The notes under the pieces were generated by a model. The model had not been told where the DNA came from, made no database searches, and was given only the letters and a program-made list of their open reading frames with translations. Below are positions 11,608 through 23,880 of a DNA stretch of 64,000 nucleotides, one piece after another. The stretch comes from Antedon mediterranea. Its lineage: Eukaryota; Echinodermata; Crinoidea; Comatulida; Antedonidae. The stretch spans positions 31,871,001 to 31,935,000 of the forward strand of contig NC_092673.1 of NCBI RefSeq assembly GCF_964355755.1. Direction: 5' to 3'. The stretch's first letter is position 1. Each line of letters begins with the position of its first letter. The position numbers and the translations under genes were made by a program.

Positions 11608-11937
11608 TTGATTTCCTTTGTTTCCAAGTGTCTCTATAACAAATATAATTTTAAAATGTTTTATTTTGTTCTGTTTAACCTCAGGCGTGACAATGATCTA
11701 AGATTTGTTCACAAGTTTAGTAGGACCGACAATTCAAAATTTTCTACATTTAAGCAGTTTCCACGCTCATATAGGGTACCTCAGGATCTTAGAAATACGC
11801 TCCCGATTAACTTAGGCTTATTTATTAATAAATTAAAATGTTATTTTAAGCAAAATATTTCCTTTTATTCTTTTACAACTCATTGGCCATTAATCCACGA
11901 AAAATGGAAACTTCATTTGATTAAATTAAATAGATAA
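11608..11937 (+). pseudogene. LINE RT C-terminal remnant
   Basis: The 109-residue frame contains FKQFPRSYRVPQDLRNTLP followed by LFINKLKCYFKQNI. This matches the common end of non-LTR reverse transcriptases (a basic stretch, a leucine-proline turn, then a lysine-rich helix). There is no catalytic motif. It is probably the 3' tail of another truncated LINE. Confidence 0.4.
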
Positions 11938-11939
11938 AT

Positions 11940-12335
11940 TAGGCTGCAAATAAAAATTAGCTACTTTAAAATCCTACCGTCTTATTATAACATTCATTTT
12001 AAAATGCGGTTATCAAAATAGGAATAATTACATTTTTGTGAAATTCGCCACTTACTGGCCTGGATCAAAATGCCAAATTGGACCTGACATACTGAATTGT
12101 ACAATGAAACCTAGTTGTTACGTTCACTAGAAGGCATATAACTCATACTAAATGGGAAATTTCCGAAAAGATCTGGGAAAAGTTAGATGGCAACACGTGT
12201 ACCGCTAAAACAAAATCATCAAACACTATCAAAGAAGCTAAGAAAGGCATAAATATACCAACACAAATTAATTACAATCGATAAAAAACTCGAATGCAAG
12301 AGCAGTTTTTAGTCGCGTGGAAGCGACTCTATAGT
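11940..12335. other. No recognised feature
   Basis: AT-rich spacer leading into the GTCK microsatellite. Nothing recognisable. Confidence 0.4.
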
Positions 12336-12336
12336 T

Positions 12337-13086
12337 CACTATGTCGGTCGGTCGGTCGGTCGGTCTGTCTGTCTGTCTGTCTGTCGGTCTGTCTGTCGGT
12401 CTGTCTGTCTGTCTGTCGGTCCGGTATCACTATGCGTTTTATCGCTTTATGACCTTATCTTGATATCAGTTTAATCTAGCTAAATCAATTTTTCACAGAA
12501 TATTCCTTATGGCCAGGAATCGATGTGGTTATGATTTCACGGTGCGCAATAAAAAATTACGCGGTCTACGCACGATTTAACGAAATCACGTTTGTAATCA
12601 TATCTTAACAACCATGAATCACAATTAAATAAAATTTGGTACTCATAAATTTCAGGGCATAAATCATCATAATGGCAATACAATTACGTGCGTAGCGCAT
12701 GTAACGCATGCGTACGCGCGCCTAAAATTTTCAAAATTTATTTTCGATGAAATAAGAGTACGTTTCAGGCAATTTTAAGCGTTTACAAAATTGCCATGAG
12801 TGCGCAGATTTTTGCGCGCGCACTGCGCGTTAAATGTTATTGCGCACTCTTTTTGCCCGATTTCTGTTTTCTTGACTTACTTTTCAACTCGAAATTACGT
12901 TATACGAGCACGTCAAAAGTGACAGGCTACGCACGTGTAAATTAAAAAAATATAAATGTTTTTAAACATTTCAACATTTTTAAACATGTTCAGTAATTTC
13001 GGTCAGTATAGTTCACTATGTCGGTCGGTCCGTCTGTCTGTCGGTCTGCCTGTCTGTCGGTCTGTTTGTCTGTCGGTCCGGTATCA
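12337..13086. repeat. Duplicated (GTCK)n microsatellite blocks
   Basis: A GTCGGTCGGTCTGTCTGT-type tetranucleotide array at about 12340-12422, preceded by TATAGTTCACTATG and followed by GGTCCGGTATCACTATGC, recurs with the same flanks at about 13018-13084. The two are ~675 bp apart in the same orientation. The sequence between is rich in GCGC/ACGC words and has no gene. Confidence 0.85.
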
Positions 13087-13089
13087 CTA

Positions 13090-13630
13090 TGCATTGTAGC
13101 ACGCGACTTAATGGCTGTTGGCCTTGTTTTTTCTCTGTGTCGGTCGGCGGTCGGCAAACACTAAGGCAAATTTGCGCATGCGAATGCAGCCATGTATATG
13201 GCCTTGTTAAACCGGCAACCAAAGAGTAATAATGATGATGACGGAAATTAAAGATAACTTGCGGAAATGCAACCCATTGGAGCTCCGGTCAAACGCAACC
13301 TGTATACCATAAAATCTGATCATCCACACTTGTGTGCCATCGCTAATTAGAGTTTAAAAGAAACATACTAATCTAAGAATGAAGCGATGGATGAATGTGG
13401 ACGATTTTTTAGTATGATGGGTACCAGCTTTCTTGAGTAATCGTAGAGGCCGAGTAAAACTGAATAACTGTTTGTCATGATGGATGGTTAACCCCAAATG
13501 GAAGAATACCGCAAGGATCATGGCTTGGACCCGTGCTACGTTCATCAATAAATTACAAACGATCCTTCCAATATAGGCCTATAATATAAACTTTATTTAT
13601 TCACAAGACTGATGTACATAGAGCACAAGC
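13090..13630. other. No recognised feature
   Basis: Mixed-composition sequence downstream (with respect to the minus strand) of the DNA polymerase relic. The region where the polymerase palm domain would be expected contains nothing recognisable. Confidence 0.4.
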
Positions 13631-13633
13631 CGT

Positions 13634-14480
13634 TCAATCAACATTGATTGGTTTTTCACCACCGTTTCGCGCATGGTGAATATTGATTCCTCTACGTTTA
13701 GATTCGTAGGATAACCATTCCATACTCATAAAAGAATGGTTATCAATAGTTTCAAAATTTGATGGAGGGAATATGGCAATTGAATCAGGTTTTAAAAAAT
13801 TTCGGGCAAAAACGTAACTACATGCTGATGCTATTGTAATAAGCCCTTTTGAAAATGGATCAACCCCGTCTTTATCGACAGTATCATTGAGTACCGTTAC
13901 TTGTTTAAAGATATGTCTAAAAGTTAGACAACTTAACACTTTCTTAAAATATCAACATCACTGATACAATAATCGGTTAGTTCTTGTCTGAGGCTAAATA
14001 TTTCGTTTTGTTTTTTTATTGTACCAAGACAAAAATTCATCTCTCACAGATGATGACATTGAATCCGGATCATACAATGAGGGGTCGGGGTAAGGCCCTA
14101 CATAATCTATATTTTCACGAGTGTTGAACCTATGAGGGAAAAACCCTTTCTTCAACTCGTTAATTCCAAATGTTTTGGGTAATTTACTAAGGGGCATAGG
14201 AAGAAAAGAAAGGGAATCTATGAACCGAATTGACGTATTCTTTACCTTAAGGGACATTATCTTCCCACCCCTAAAAATGGGTTCCGGAATAATACCTTCG
14301 CCGTGTAAATACTTCATGATAAAGTAACTGTCGTACCCCTGAAAATTATGAGCAATGCATGTTAAATTTGAGTTATAAGGATACGAATTAAAGATATAAT
14401 CACAGAATTTATAACATGCATCGCCTCCTTCAAAAATTTTGGTTTTATCCCCGCAAATTTCGCATTGATCAGAGAGTCCT
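13634..14480 (-). pseudogene. Maverick/Polinton-type DNA polymerase B, exonuclease region, truncated
   Basis: This continues the protein-primed family-B DNA polymerase begun upstream. About 14400-14330 encodes the Exo II motif (AHNFQGYDSYF). 14317-13994 follows with FIDSLSFLPMPLSKLP and a GFFPHRFN segment. 13939-13634 carries FLKPDSIAIFPP and a final helix ending near EKPINVD. The frame shifts near 14470 and again near 13960. The polymerase palm with its catalytic aspartates is absent, so the relic cannot be functional. The order and motifs match the exonuclease-to-TPR part of polymerases carried by Maverick/Polinton elements and their virus-like relatives. Confidence 0.8.
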
Positions 14481-14484
14481 TATC

Positions 14485-15640
14485 CTATGTTATACAATTT
14501 AAACAAGTTTTTTGTAAAACGCATAAATTAGGATTGTGAACCCCCGTTTCTTGTTGGGTACATTCAAAATCGAAAAAGAAATATTTTTCCACAGACTTCT
14601 TATCTACATCGTTAGTCTTGTTAGTTTTCGTATCAATTACTTTTTTCATGTAGCAAAGATGACCTGTTTGGACTTTTAGATTACATACTTTACACGTATA
14701 TTCATTGCATTTATGATCCTTCTTAATGAAACGATTGCACTCCTTACAGATTTGTTTAATATCACAAACCGTTTTTGTACCATTTTTTGAAGATTTGTGA
14801 TTGTTAAAACATTTTTTATTTTTAAAAGAACGATTACATTCATTACATGAAATGATAGTTACTGATTCCAATGAAGGAGTGCAATCATTGGAGCGACATA
14901 GCTCACAACTGAATTTACATTTATGTTCAAATTTTTTGTTGTTACCTTTGAAACACAAATTACAAAAATAATTAACTTCAAAAAATGCAGTTAATTTAGT
15001 TATTAAGTCATAGTGGTTATCGTGGTGATACAAATATATTTGTTTTTCTCTATGTTTGCCACTGAATAAAATCGAATGTAAATTATCCTTGGAGATAACG
15101 ATAATTTGATAATTTGGTAACGCTTCCTGAAAACGCTTAAGCTGAGTTATCCCACAAGGACCCTTATCTACCCCAGCCCTCGATAAAAGACTTTCAGCCG
15201 CTTCTTTTTGTAAATTAAAACCCCGTCTAATATTATCCCATCGCTTTCTATTATTTAATTTACCTTCCAACCATGAAACACCTGTGACAATAGCTCTCGC
15301 GCAGCAAATTTGTTCGTCGTTTTCATTTTGAATTCTAATTAAACATCGCGCACCTTTTTTGGTTTTATCAATACCTTTTTTAAAGAAATTATTACTACCG
15401 CCTCCAAACGGCATGGATATGTGTTGAATGTTAAAGGTTAACCCATCCCCCACTAAAATATCCATGTGCGATTGAAGGACTTTAGTTATCTCAGCTAAAA
15501 TGAATTCTGGCGTTAGATGTTCTCTTAATAAAAAAGGTAAGGAAATTGGTATATCTAAACCGTTAGCGTTAATAACAAGCCTAACTCTATCATGTGGTTG
15601 AACATTTTGGCATAATGTATTCAGCACATGTTCAAATTTC
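14485..15640 (-). pseudogene. Maverick/Polinton-type DNA polymerase B, N-terminal and zinc-binding region
   Basis: An open 380-residue stretch. The first ~220 residues match the N-terminal domain of transposon-type polymerase B (RWDNIRRGFNLQKEAAESLL, later QEALPNYQIIVIS). Next comes a cysteine/histidine cluster with five or more CxxC pairs (CNLC, CELC, CNECN, CKECN, CKVC), a zinc-binding insert common in these proteins. The Exo I motif FFFDFECTQ lies near the end (D and E are the metal ligands). The frame then meets a TAA just after LNCIT, about 10 bases into a region that continues in another frame. Upstream it joins, with a one-frame slip at about 15640, to a spliced acidic leader. Confidence 0.8.
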
Positions 15641-17572
15641 TAACTAATAAAGGTAAAACATCAATAACACGAAATTGGTCTAACCCTACTAAAGTAACTA
15701 AATGATCACTTGAAAATAAATTAAAACGTTTGTTGAACTTATCTCTAAGTCTCCTTATAATACAAAAATCTTCAACATTTACAGCGTTTATGTTACGCTC
15801 ATCCTCTTCCTCTTCCTCTGAATCAATGCGAGGTCTCTTAGCAGGCTAAAATACAAGAAAAAATAATAATAACAATTTACTCCATTTATATTATATTTTA
15901 TCATTGAAAAAAATAAATAAATAAATAAAGATCTATAAGTAAAGAAGAAAACAACCGTACAAGCTTACCATTTGTTTACGAAAATTTCCAGCTCCATGCT
16001 GCACTAATTCCTCGTCAAATTCATTATTATCTTCTTCATTATTCTCGTAATATCTTTTCTCTCCTCTTCTCTTACCGTGCTAAAATATGAATAAAACAGA
16101 CAGACTAAGAACAATAATTTATATCTTACATAATTATACTATTTATAAAAAAAAAACAATGTTTAAAAAAAGAACTTACCATTACTTTACGGTATTTTCC
16201 TACTCCTTCATAATTAAATTCAATCATATCTTCTTCGTTATTACTGCTTCTATTCAAAATACCGTACTGTAATACAAAATGTTTTTTTTATATTAGACTA
16301 ACGCCCGTATTCTTAAACCGGACTTTAGTCGTAGTTCGAGCTAAAACTAAAAAAATGACGTCATTTTAATTCATAAACCGAACTTCAACTAAATCACCGA
16401 CTAAATCAGGCCAACCTCGACTAAATCGAGACGGATTTTGATCGATTTTTTTAGTCCTGGAGGGGGCAGACTAAATGGTCGACTAAATGGTTTTTAAACG
16501 ATGTTTATAAAAAACGTAACAGTCATTGAGTTGTTATATTGGCCAGATATTGAAGAATGAAATATCTATATTTATATTAGCTTAATTAAATATACATTGG
16601 TATAAATTATAATAATGAAAATCATCTTTATTTACAACTGTATACAAATTACATTATTTTCTTCGCGCAAGTCCGACTTGAGCTACGTCACGCCATAGCG
16701 ACATTTGCGACAATGGGAGATGCGGCAATTCACCACGCGATGGAATGTTTAGGGGGACTAGCACTTTCTTGTCACGCTATGAAGTGCGTGGTTCGTGGCG
16801 ATCATACTTTGTTGGGGGCCTAGAAAATATAAAAGTTACCGTACCGCCATGGTTCCTAAATATATTTTTAAGATTTTATTTGTTGTTAATCAAATATACT
16901 TCACTGTTAAATTAATACTGATATTGTTCTAATAATTAACGATTAAAATTATTTTTCATGTATATAGTCCTGATGCGTAAAAAGTGTTGTAAGAAATGGA
17001 AAGTGATATCAATGCGCAAAATTTCGTCTGCTCCTCAAATACTCTCTTGTCATTGGCCAATGTATAGCCTCTGTTACCCAGACGTGTGCAACTCGACTAA
17101 AAGCTCGACTTCATTAAGTCGAACTGCAAACTTCGACTACTTCGTTTTTTAATCGAATTTGAAGTAATAGCTCGAACTACGACTTTTCCAAGTCGAACTT
17201 CGAACTACGACTAAAGTCCGGTTTAAGAATACGGGCGTAAATATCATATATTATTACCATTTTCAAAATAAATTTATAGAAATAGTAACTTACCATTTCA
17301 TTACATAATTCGTTCTGATCATCAATTAACTCTTCTATACATCGAATCTGAAAATTAAATAACAAAACCCATGTAACAGACAGAACAAAGAAGTCATTCT
17401 TAATAACATTTGGAAAATAATATACTTAATTTTTTTTTTTTTTTTTGTACAAATTTATTCAACTTACCATTTCATCGTTGTCATCAAGAATTTCTAACAA
17501 AAATTCCTCATTACCGCTAAGACTGTTGTCTTCAAATTCTTGTTCATTACCGGTATGCACGTTAGAATTCAT
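15641..17572 (-). pseudogene. Spliced acidic leader exons of the DNA polymerase B gene
   Basis: Five minus-strand exons can be read: 17572-17468 (starts MNSNVHTGNE; 35 codons), 17347-17294 (18), 16266-16180 (29), 16079-15969 (37), and one from 15845 into the polymerase body. Every intron is phase 0, with GTAAGT or GTAAGC donors and YAG acceptors. The first four exons each end in a methionine codon directly before the donor (ATG|GTAAG). Exons 3 and 4 are related (NNEED..EF, then G.G..RK.M), suggesting exon duplication. The peptide is acidic and asparagine-rich, with basic NLS-like patches (GKRRGEKR, PAKRPR). A Harbinger-type MITE sits in intron 2. Exon assignments are from sequence alone. Confidence 0.6.
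16302..17237. mobile_element. Harbinger-type non-autonomous element, TAA TSD
   Basis: It is flanked by TAA at 16299-16301 and 17238-17240. The terminal inverted repeats are CGCCCGTATTCTTAAACCGG and its complement, and the similarity runs further as TTTAGTCGTAGTTCGA. The interior has repeated CGACTAAA/TTTAGTCG words and no transposase. It lies wholly within an intron of the polymerase B gene. A 3-bp TWA duplication is the PIF/Harbinger signature. Confidence 0.85.
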
Positions 17573-18380
17573 CTTTTAACCTCGTGTAGCGGTAATACTT
17601 TGGAACTAGTACTAGAGTTTGAGTGACTTCGATGTAATTGATAACACTGACATAGAATTTCAAATTATACCCCCCCCCCCCGATATTTAAACATAACAAA
17701 TTAATTTATGCATGACATCAGAAGCGTCGTTTTTATTTCTTTTGTTTTTTCCTTTTATGATTTAAATTAAAGTTAAAATTGTATAGATAAGTTACAGTAA
17801 ACTTTAGTATGTCAAACACCCCGTGTCACTGCTTTCGATTTATCCCCTTTGTTAACAAATCCGGAAGATGGTTAATTACCTGTCGGTATAGTTCAATCAA
17901 GACATACTTATTATTTAACTTCATTCATTCTTATCTTTTTGTTTTATTCATTGTTATAATATCCGGATCAAATAACTTATGTCTTTGGATTATGTCGGCA
18001 TACATCAAGCAAAAACCTCAATTAACTAGTTTTAATTAACCAGGTGCATCTTTATTGACTCTATGACTATTTCAAATCTTACAAAAACTATATTGTCTCA
18101 CTTCCTTACCCTATGTTAACCATTGTATTATAATCCGAAACATAACACCTATTGACTGTACTTCAACCATTGTAAACATTTTGTTCTCATCACAAGCAAC
18201 TAAATTACCATATCATTTTTTATTTAATATTTATTAATTTTATATTATAATGTATATTAATATATAACAAATCTATATAACAATTCTAGTGAAATGATAT
18301 ACTCTATTGTCTTATACTATCCCCATTGTTAACCATTGTTATAATCACGACTGACTATACCATCTACCCCTCTACTTGTA
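17573..18380. other. Spacer with dispersed CTTACTTCCTTACC..TTAACCATTGT words
   Basis: It contains a C11 run near 17670 and several approximate copies of a phrase like TATTGTCTTACTTCCTTACC followed by TTAACCATTGT (about 18090, 18300, 18540; again at 27340-27440). Another phrase (CAAGACATACTTATTAT.. TTCATT) recurs at 17898 and 19719. No gene is supported. Confidence 0.5.
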
Positions 18381-19833
18381 TTGTATTTACTTTTACCCGT
18401 TCATGTTGGTATGATCAATATTTGCTCAAACTCCATTTTATCGTTATGTTTGTAGTATTTTAGAGATTCCCGATCATCGTAATAATGATATAACTAGAAT
18501 TCGTAACCGTGTGTTAGATTCCACGCGTATTATATACATATTGTCTTACTTTAATTCCTTCTCTCGTTATTCACCCGATGTAGTTTGATCAAACAATTGT
18601 ACCTGGGCCTGAAAGGTTAGTTGTTATGGTACAAGGAATCGGCCCGGAAAATAATTTGTTTTCTTTTCTGTTAAATTATTATTATGTTTGTGAATTGTGT
18701 ATTGCAATAGATTTGTTTAATGAAATTAAATTAATTAGGCCTATGTTTTGACTTATTTTACTGTCAGTGTAAATTTGTAAAAGTAGTTTTCCTACTTTAA
18801 TTCACGGTAAATTTATTTATCGACTTAATTTAATTTGTTTTTTTTTTCTGTTGTTGTTAAATTTAATTGCAAACACACATAATAAATGATTGTGATTATA
18901 AATATTCTGTTTACTTCTTTTAATTTTAAACAGTACAATAGATCTGTAATGTAAAGCTATATTTTATATATAATAAGTAATATTACAAAGATAAACATAC
19001 AAAATGTATAAAGCATAGATTAATTAAATTTAAATACAATTTCTTTATTTCAAATTGAATTTCATTTTCTACGTGTTTTCAATTTTAAATCTTTTAAGAA
19101 AGACACAATACGTACTGCTAAAAAAATAAAACGCACACAAAAGAAAACAAATTTGAGACGCACGATATATAACGACGGTTTCAATAAAAAGGCATATTAT
19201 AAATGTATTTTTACCAAATTTATAAAGTAAAGTATATATATATACATTGTTTCGCAACACATGTACATACAACGAGTCCTGTCACAAATCTGCCGACATT
19301 TATTTTTTTTATCGCTCATCATTTGTTCTAATACATAATACAGCGCTTCCGAAGAAATATCTTTACACAATTCTAACACATTAAAATTGTTTTCCAACTC
19401 TTTACAAGCACGAATAGTACTCTGGAGGATGGGTGAATCCAAAACAATTAACCCCGTCAATTTATATTCAATGTATGCTAAAACTACTTCCTCTAAATCA
19501 ACCATAACGCTCGACAAAACAAATGATAATGGATGTAATTACCAAGAAAGTTACAACTTAAAACATTTATTTTTGTTTTTAAAAAGAAGTTGTAACATAG
19601 AAACTAATTTTGTCAGGAAATGTGTTTTTATTATTATTTACTTAATTGTACATACTTAAATAACCTTTATTTTCAAATCCTAAAAATGTCTTTGGATTAT
19701 ATCGCCAAAGATCAAGCAAGACATACTTATTATATCACTTCATTATAGTCTTCTTTTTATTTTTGTCTTTGTTATAAAATACCCCGTATTAATTATATGT
19801 CGGAAGACACCTTTAACATATATTGTTATATAC
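18381..19833. repeat. Left arm of a giant inverted repeat (1.45 kb)
   Basis: This runs as a near-identical reverse complement of 23288-25231, apart from a 474-bp insertion in the right arm and small indels. It starts at TGTATTGTATTTA and ends at the bases ACATATATTGTTATATA. No target-site duplication is evident outside the arms, so it could be the TIR of an unknown element or a segmental inverted duplication. Confidence 0.9.
19197..19505 (-). CDS. Small unrecognised ORF in the left arm
   Basis: 102 codons from ATG (MVDLEEVVLAYIEYKLTG), rich in Leu, Glu and Ile, with a predicted helical N-terminal half. A cysteine cluster follows near codons 70-85 (CRQICDRTRCMYMCC) before a hydrophobic tail. 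The mirror copy at 23617-23880 keeps the first ~87 codons without a stop. I do not recognise the family. Open length and conservation between arms are weak support, since recent duplication alone explains the identity. Confidence 0.35.
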   Translation of the reverse strand: MVDLEEVVLAYIEYKLTGLIVLDSPILQSTIRACKELENNFNVLELCKDISSEALYYVLEQMMSDKKNKCRQICDRTRCMYMCCETMYIYILYFINLVKIHL

Positions 19834-21140
19834 CCTGAAACACAATACCTATTGTTTCATACTTCCTAGTAATTTGTTTTTCAGTAATTTGTACATCTGA
19901 CTAATACTTACAATTTTGCCTATATTTTGCCTGTAAACGCTATTTAACTATTCATTCTTATCTATTTTTATTTACCTGTCATTATGTTAAATAAAACATA
20001 TTCTAAATTAAATTTATATCATGTTAGATATATTTTCAAGAACATTTGTTACATACAAATAAATTTGTAAAGAAATTTGTTACATAAGATAAATTTGTTA
20101 AGAAGTTTGTTTCATAAAAATATTTGTGTAGATAAATTTGTTACATGAAAATAAATTTTTCAAAATATTTGTTACATAAAAATAAATTTGTAAAGAAATT
20201 CGTTACATAAATTTATTTTTTACAAGAAGTTTGTAACAGAAAATTATTTTGCTAAGAATTAGTTGCATCAATTGATTTTATCAACCGTATGTAACATAAA
20301 GAATTATTTTGTTGAAAAAATTATTTTGTCATTCAGTCCATTTGTTCAGTAGGCCTAGTTCGTTTAAGTTTTTAAGAATTATTTGTGTAATATTCTTGTA
20401 AATAAGAGAATTTATTTTTAACCTTTGTAATTATTTTATAAATATCATTTATGCAATATTTTTGTGTGTAAATATTTGAATTTATTTATACTTTTTGTAT
20501 GGAAATAATTATACTAATATTAAATATCATTATTTGTTTATAAATTTAATTGTGATTATAGATTTATTCTTTATAAGTATGTCGATTAATTTCAGAATCA
20601 AAAACTTGTTACATAAGAAAAAAAAAAGGTCATGAAATTCGTTAAATAAAAAAATAATTTATCAAGAATCTTTTTACATAAATTTTATTTTATCATTAAA
20701 TTTGTTACATAAAAATAATTTGTCAAGAATCTTTTTGCATAAAATTTATTTTGTCATTAAGTTTGTTACATAAAAAAAAAATAATAATTTTTTCATGAAT
20801 CTTGTTACATTTTTTAAATTTTGGTTTTCAACTACTTATATGAAAATTCAAGTTAAGAACGCAGTATAATGACAATGACTGGGCGTTTAGTAACACCTTT
20901 CACCGCGGTGATTAGCGGACAGACTTCCTCCGATAACTCGGTATTTGTTAACAATCTTTTAGAAAATAATTTACTTTAAAAAAATAAAACAAGTCGTTTG
21001 ATGATATGACATAGTGTTATGGCGAATATCAAACTTAGTTAGAGAAGTAAATACTGTTTCTGTTTACATGCGTGTCATAGTAGAGTTTGTAATTACGTTT
21101 TTTCAATATAAATGTATTATTATGTTGTCGATAGTTGTGT
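19834..21140. repeat. AT-rich loop with degenerate GTTACATAAAAATAAATTTGT repeats
   Basis: Between about 20030 and 20820 a ~30-bp phrase of the type TTTGTTACATAAAAATAAATTTGT is repeated many times with drift. The remainder is AT-rich. No gene was seen. Confidence 0.7.
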
Positions 21141-22270
21141 AATGTCGTGATGTGGTTTCCCGATTAATCGTACGATCAAAACGGTACTGGGTATGATCAA
21201 CTAGCGTTCGTGTTCCCACCGAATCATCCATTCATAGAAGTACTGATGAAGATATCAATCTGTGGCGACAATAGAATGGACCCGAGACCTGGCTATCTTC
21301 GACTTTTAAATAATAGAAAGTTTAGACAAATGTTTTTGTTAAACTAGAAATGTACGCTGTATGTATTATAGGAAAATGGTTGTAGTTTTCAAAATTACGT
21401 TGTATAAGTTGCGATGTGAAAAACTGTTATTTGATCGTTAGTTGTCGTGTACATAAAGCAAAAATATAAATAGCCTATAATAAAATAAAATAAAAATCGT
21501 TAGTAAAACTTTTAAAAAGAGTAAAGATATAAGGAAGAAAAGCAAAGAGATCATGGAGCGGCTGTACCAGAATATACAACACTAAGTATTGTAAAGTTAA
21601 AAACAAAAAATTTAGGCGATCTTGTCAAAGGTCAAGCGCCTTCAGCCTGCCACGTTTCGATATTCAATATTGAACTTGACCTCGTGAGGTGGTTTCCCGA
21701 TTAATCGTACGATCAAAACGGTACTGGGTATGTCGTGATGTGGTTTCCCGATTAATCGTACGATCAAAACGGTACTGGGTATGATCAACTAGCGTTCGTG
21801 TTCCCACCGAATCATCCATTCATAGAAGTACTGATGAAGATATCAATCTGTGGCGACAATAGAATGGACCCGAGACCTGGCTATCTTCGACTTTTAAATA
21901 ATAGAAAGTTTAGACAAATGTTTTTGTTAAACTAGAAATGTACGCTGTATGTATATAGGAAAATGGTTGTAGTTTTCAAAATTACGTTGTATAAGTTGCG
22001 ATGTGAAAAACTGTTATTTGATCGTTAGTTGTCGTGTACATAAAGCAAAAATATAAATAGCCTATAATAAAATAAAATAAAAATCGTTAGTAAAACTTTT
22101 AAAAAGAGTAAAGATATAAGGAAGAAAAGCAAAGAGATCATGGAGCGGCTGTACCAGAATATACAACACTAAGTATTGTAAAGTTAAAAACAAAAAAATT
22201 AGGCGATCTTGTCAAAGGTCAAGCGCCTTCAGCCTGCCACGTTTCGATATTCAATATTGAACTTGACCTG
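21141..22270. repeat. Tandem duplication of a ~590-bp unit
   Basis: The unit begins GTCGTGATGTGGTTTCCCGA and ends in TTCAATATTGAACTTGACCT. Copy 1 spans about 21144-21681 and copy 2 about 21734-22270. Between them is a ~42-bp fragment of the unit start (21690-21731), as from a strand-slip event. A third, partial copy lies at 23128-23287 and ends exactly where the right arm begins. No coding frame. Confidence 0.9.
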
Positions 22271-22519
22271 ACGTGGTTCCACAATATCTTTATATGAAAA
22301 TGGTAGAATTGATAGAAAATAATAATTAATTCAAAATTTACCTAAAATGGTATTGAACTGAATCGATGGATGTCTTGTCGTTGTATGGTTTTGGTTTGGT
22401 TTAAAAGTATGTTCGATAAAGTGCGTGAGCGTATTAGAATGAAATGCTAGCGTATACAATGTGCGCGATGTCAAGTTGTGTACTGTGTGGTACATGTAAG
22501 ATTATAAGTGTATCGTACA

Positions 22520-22960
22520 TTGTAGTAGCAAAGATTATATAGCGCCGCTACGCGGCGCAAGATAGGTAACTGTTGCCAAGCTCCTATCTTATAACACTAC
22601 GCGCCCAGTAAATCCATGGACGCCATTCGGGCGGACAGGTTATTATTGTGATTTAAATGTAAATGGTTTAAATTTTGCGGTCCGCCTCGAAGTATCTGTG
22701 GTTAACCATCTTTATGATTGATTCATGGAAAAGGGAAGAAATTATGTAAACAAAGTAAAATAAAAGTTTCTTTGGGATCTGGACACTTTCCGATTAATTC
22801 TGTGTGTTTACATTGATATGTTTGGTTAGACAACTTCGTTCTTTAACCGAAATATCGTGGATATTGCCTTGACAACGACTTTATTCCGGTTCAAACTTGT
22901 CCGCCGGAATGGCGTCCATGGATTACAAAGGTCTCACCCAGTTACCTATACAATCTTTGT
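22520..22960. repeat. Short inverted-repeat element
   Basis: AGATAGGTAACTG and CCATGGACGCCATTC near 22558-22632 reappear inverted at about 22898-22950 (GGAATGGCGTCCATGGATT, CAGTTACCTATACAATCTTT). A GCGCCGCTACGCGGCGC hairpin sits at the left edge. It is probably a MITE; no TSD was resolved. Confidence 0.55.
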
Positions 22961-23616
22961 TAGTAGAGCGAAAATAACATAGGTATAAAGGTAGGATATA
23001 AATAAGTAGTATAGGATGTATAGAAAAAGGAATGGGTTGTTAGTTACAGGAAAGATTTTGAATGTGAGGAATGACTATGATGGTTAACTCCCACTAGAGA
23101 TCTATGTCGGCACCTAGGCCTGTATAATGTCGTGATGTGGTTTCCCGATTAATCATACGATCAAAACGGTACTGGGTATGATCAACTAGCGTTTGTGTTC
23201 CCACCGAATCATCCATTCATAGAAGTACTGATGAAGATATCAATCTGTGGCGACAATAGAATGGACCCGAGACCTGGCTATCTTCGACGTATATAACAAT
23301 ATATGTTAAAGGTGTCTTCCGACATATAATTAATACGGGGTATTTTATAACAAAGACAAAAATAAAAAGAAGACTATAATGAAGTGATATAATAAGTATG
23401 TCTTGCTTGATCTTTGGCGATATAATCCAAAGACATTTTTAGGATTTGAAAATAAAGGTTATTTAAGTATGTACAATTAAGTAAATAATAATAAAAACAC
23501 ATTTCCTGACAAAATTAGTTTCTATGTTACAACTTCTTTTTAAAAACAAAAATAAATGTTTTAAGTTGTAACTTTCTTGGTAATTACATCCATTATCATT
23601 TGTTTTGTCGAGCGTT

Positions 23617-23880
23617 ATGGTTGATTTAGAGGAAGTAGTTTTAGCATACATTGAATATAAATTGACTGGGTTAATTGTTTTGGATTCACCCATCCTCCAG
23701 AGTACTATTCGTGCTTGTAAAGAGTTGGAAAACAATTTTAATGTGTTAGAATTGTGTAAAGATATTTCTTCGGAAGCGCTGTATTATGTATTAGAACAAA
23801 TGATGAGCGATAAAAAAAATAAATGTCGGCAGATTTGTGACAGGACTCGTTGTATGTACATGTGTTGCGAAACAATGTGA
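23617..23880 (+). CDS. Small unrecognised ORF in the right arm
   Basis: 87 residues from ATG, identical over most of its length to the minus-strand ORF in the left arm, so the two copies face outward in mirror image. It ends earlier (CMYMCCETM, stop) because the arms differ by a small indel at about 23876. Function unknown; it contains no motif I can name. Confidence 0.35.
   Translation: MVDLEEVVLAYIEYKLTGLIVLDSPILQSTIRACKELENNFNVLELCKDISSEALYYVLEQMMSDKKNKCRQICDRTRCMYMCCETM

Noticed and set aside
13016-13222. Minus-strand frame ending in TDRQTDRQTDRP
   Set aside because: Produced by the GTCK microsatellite.
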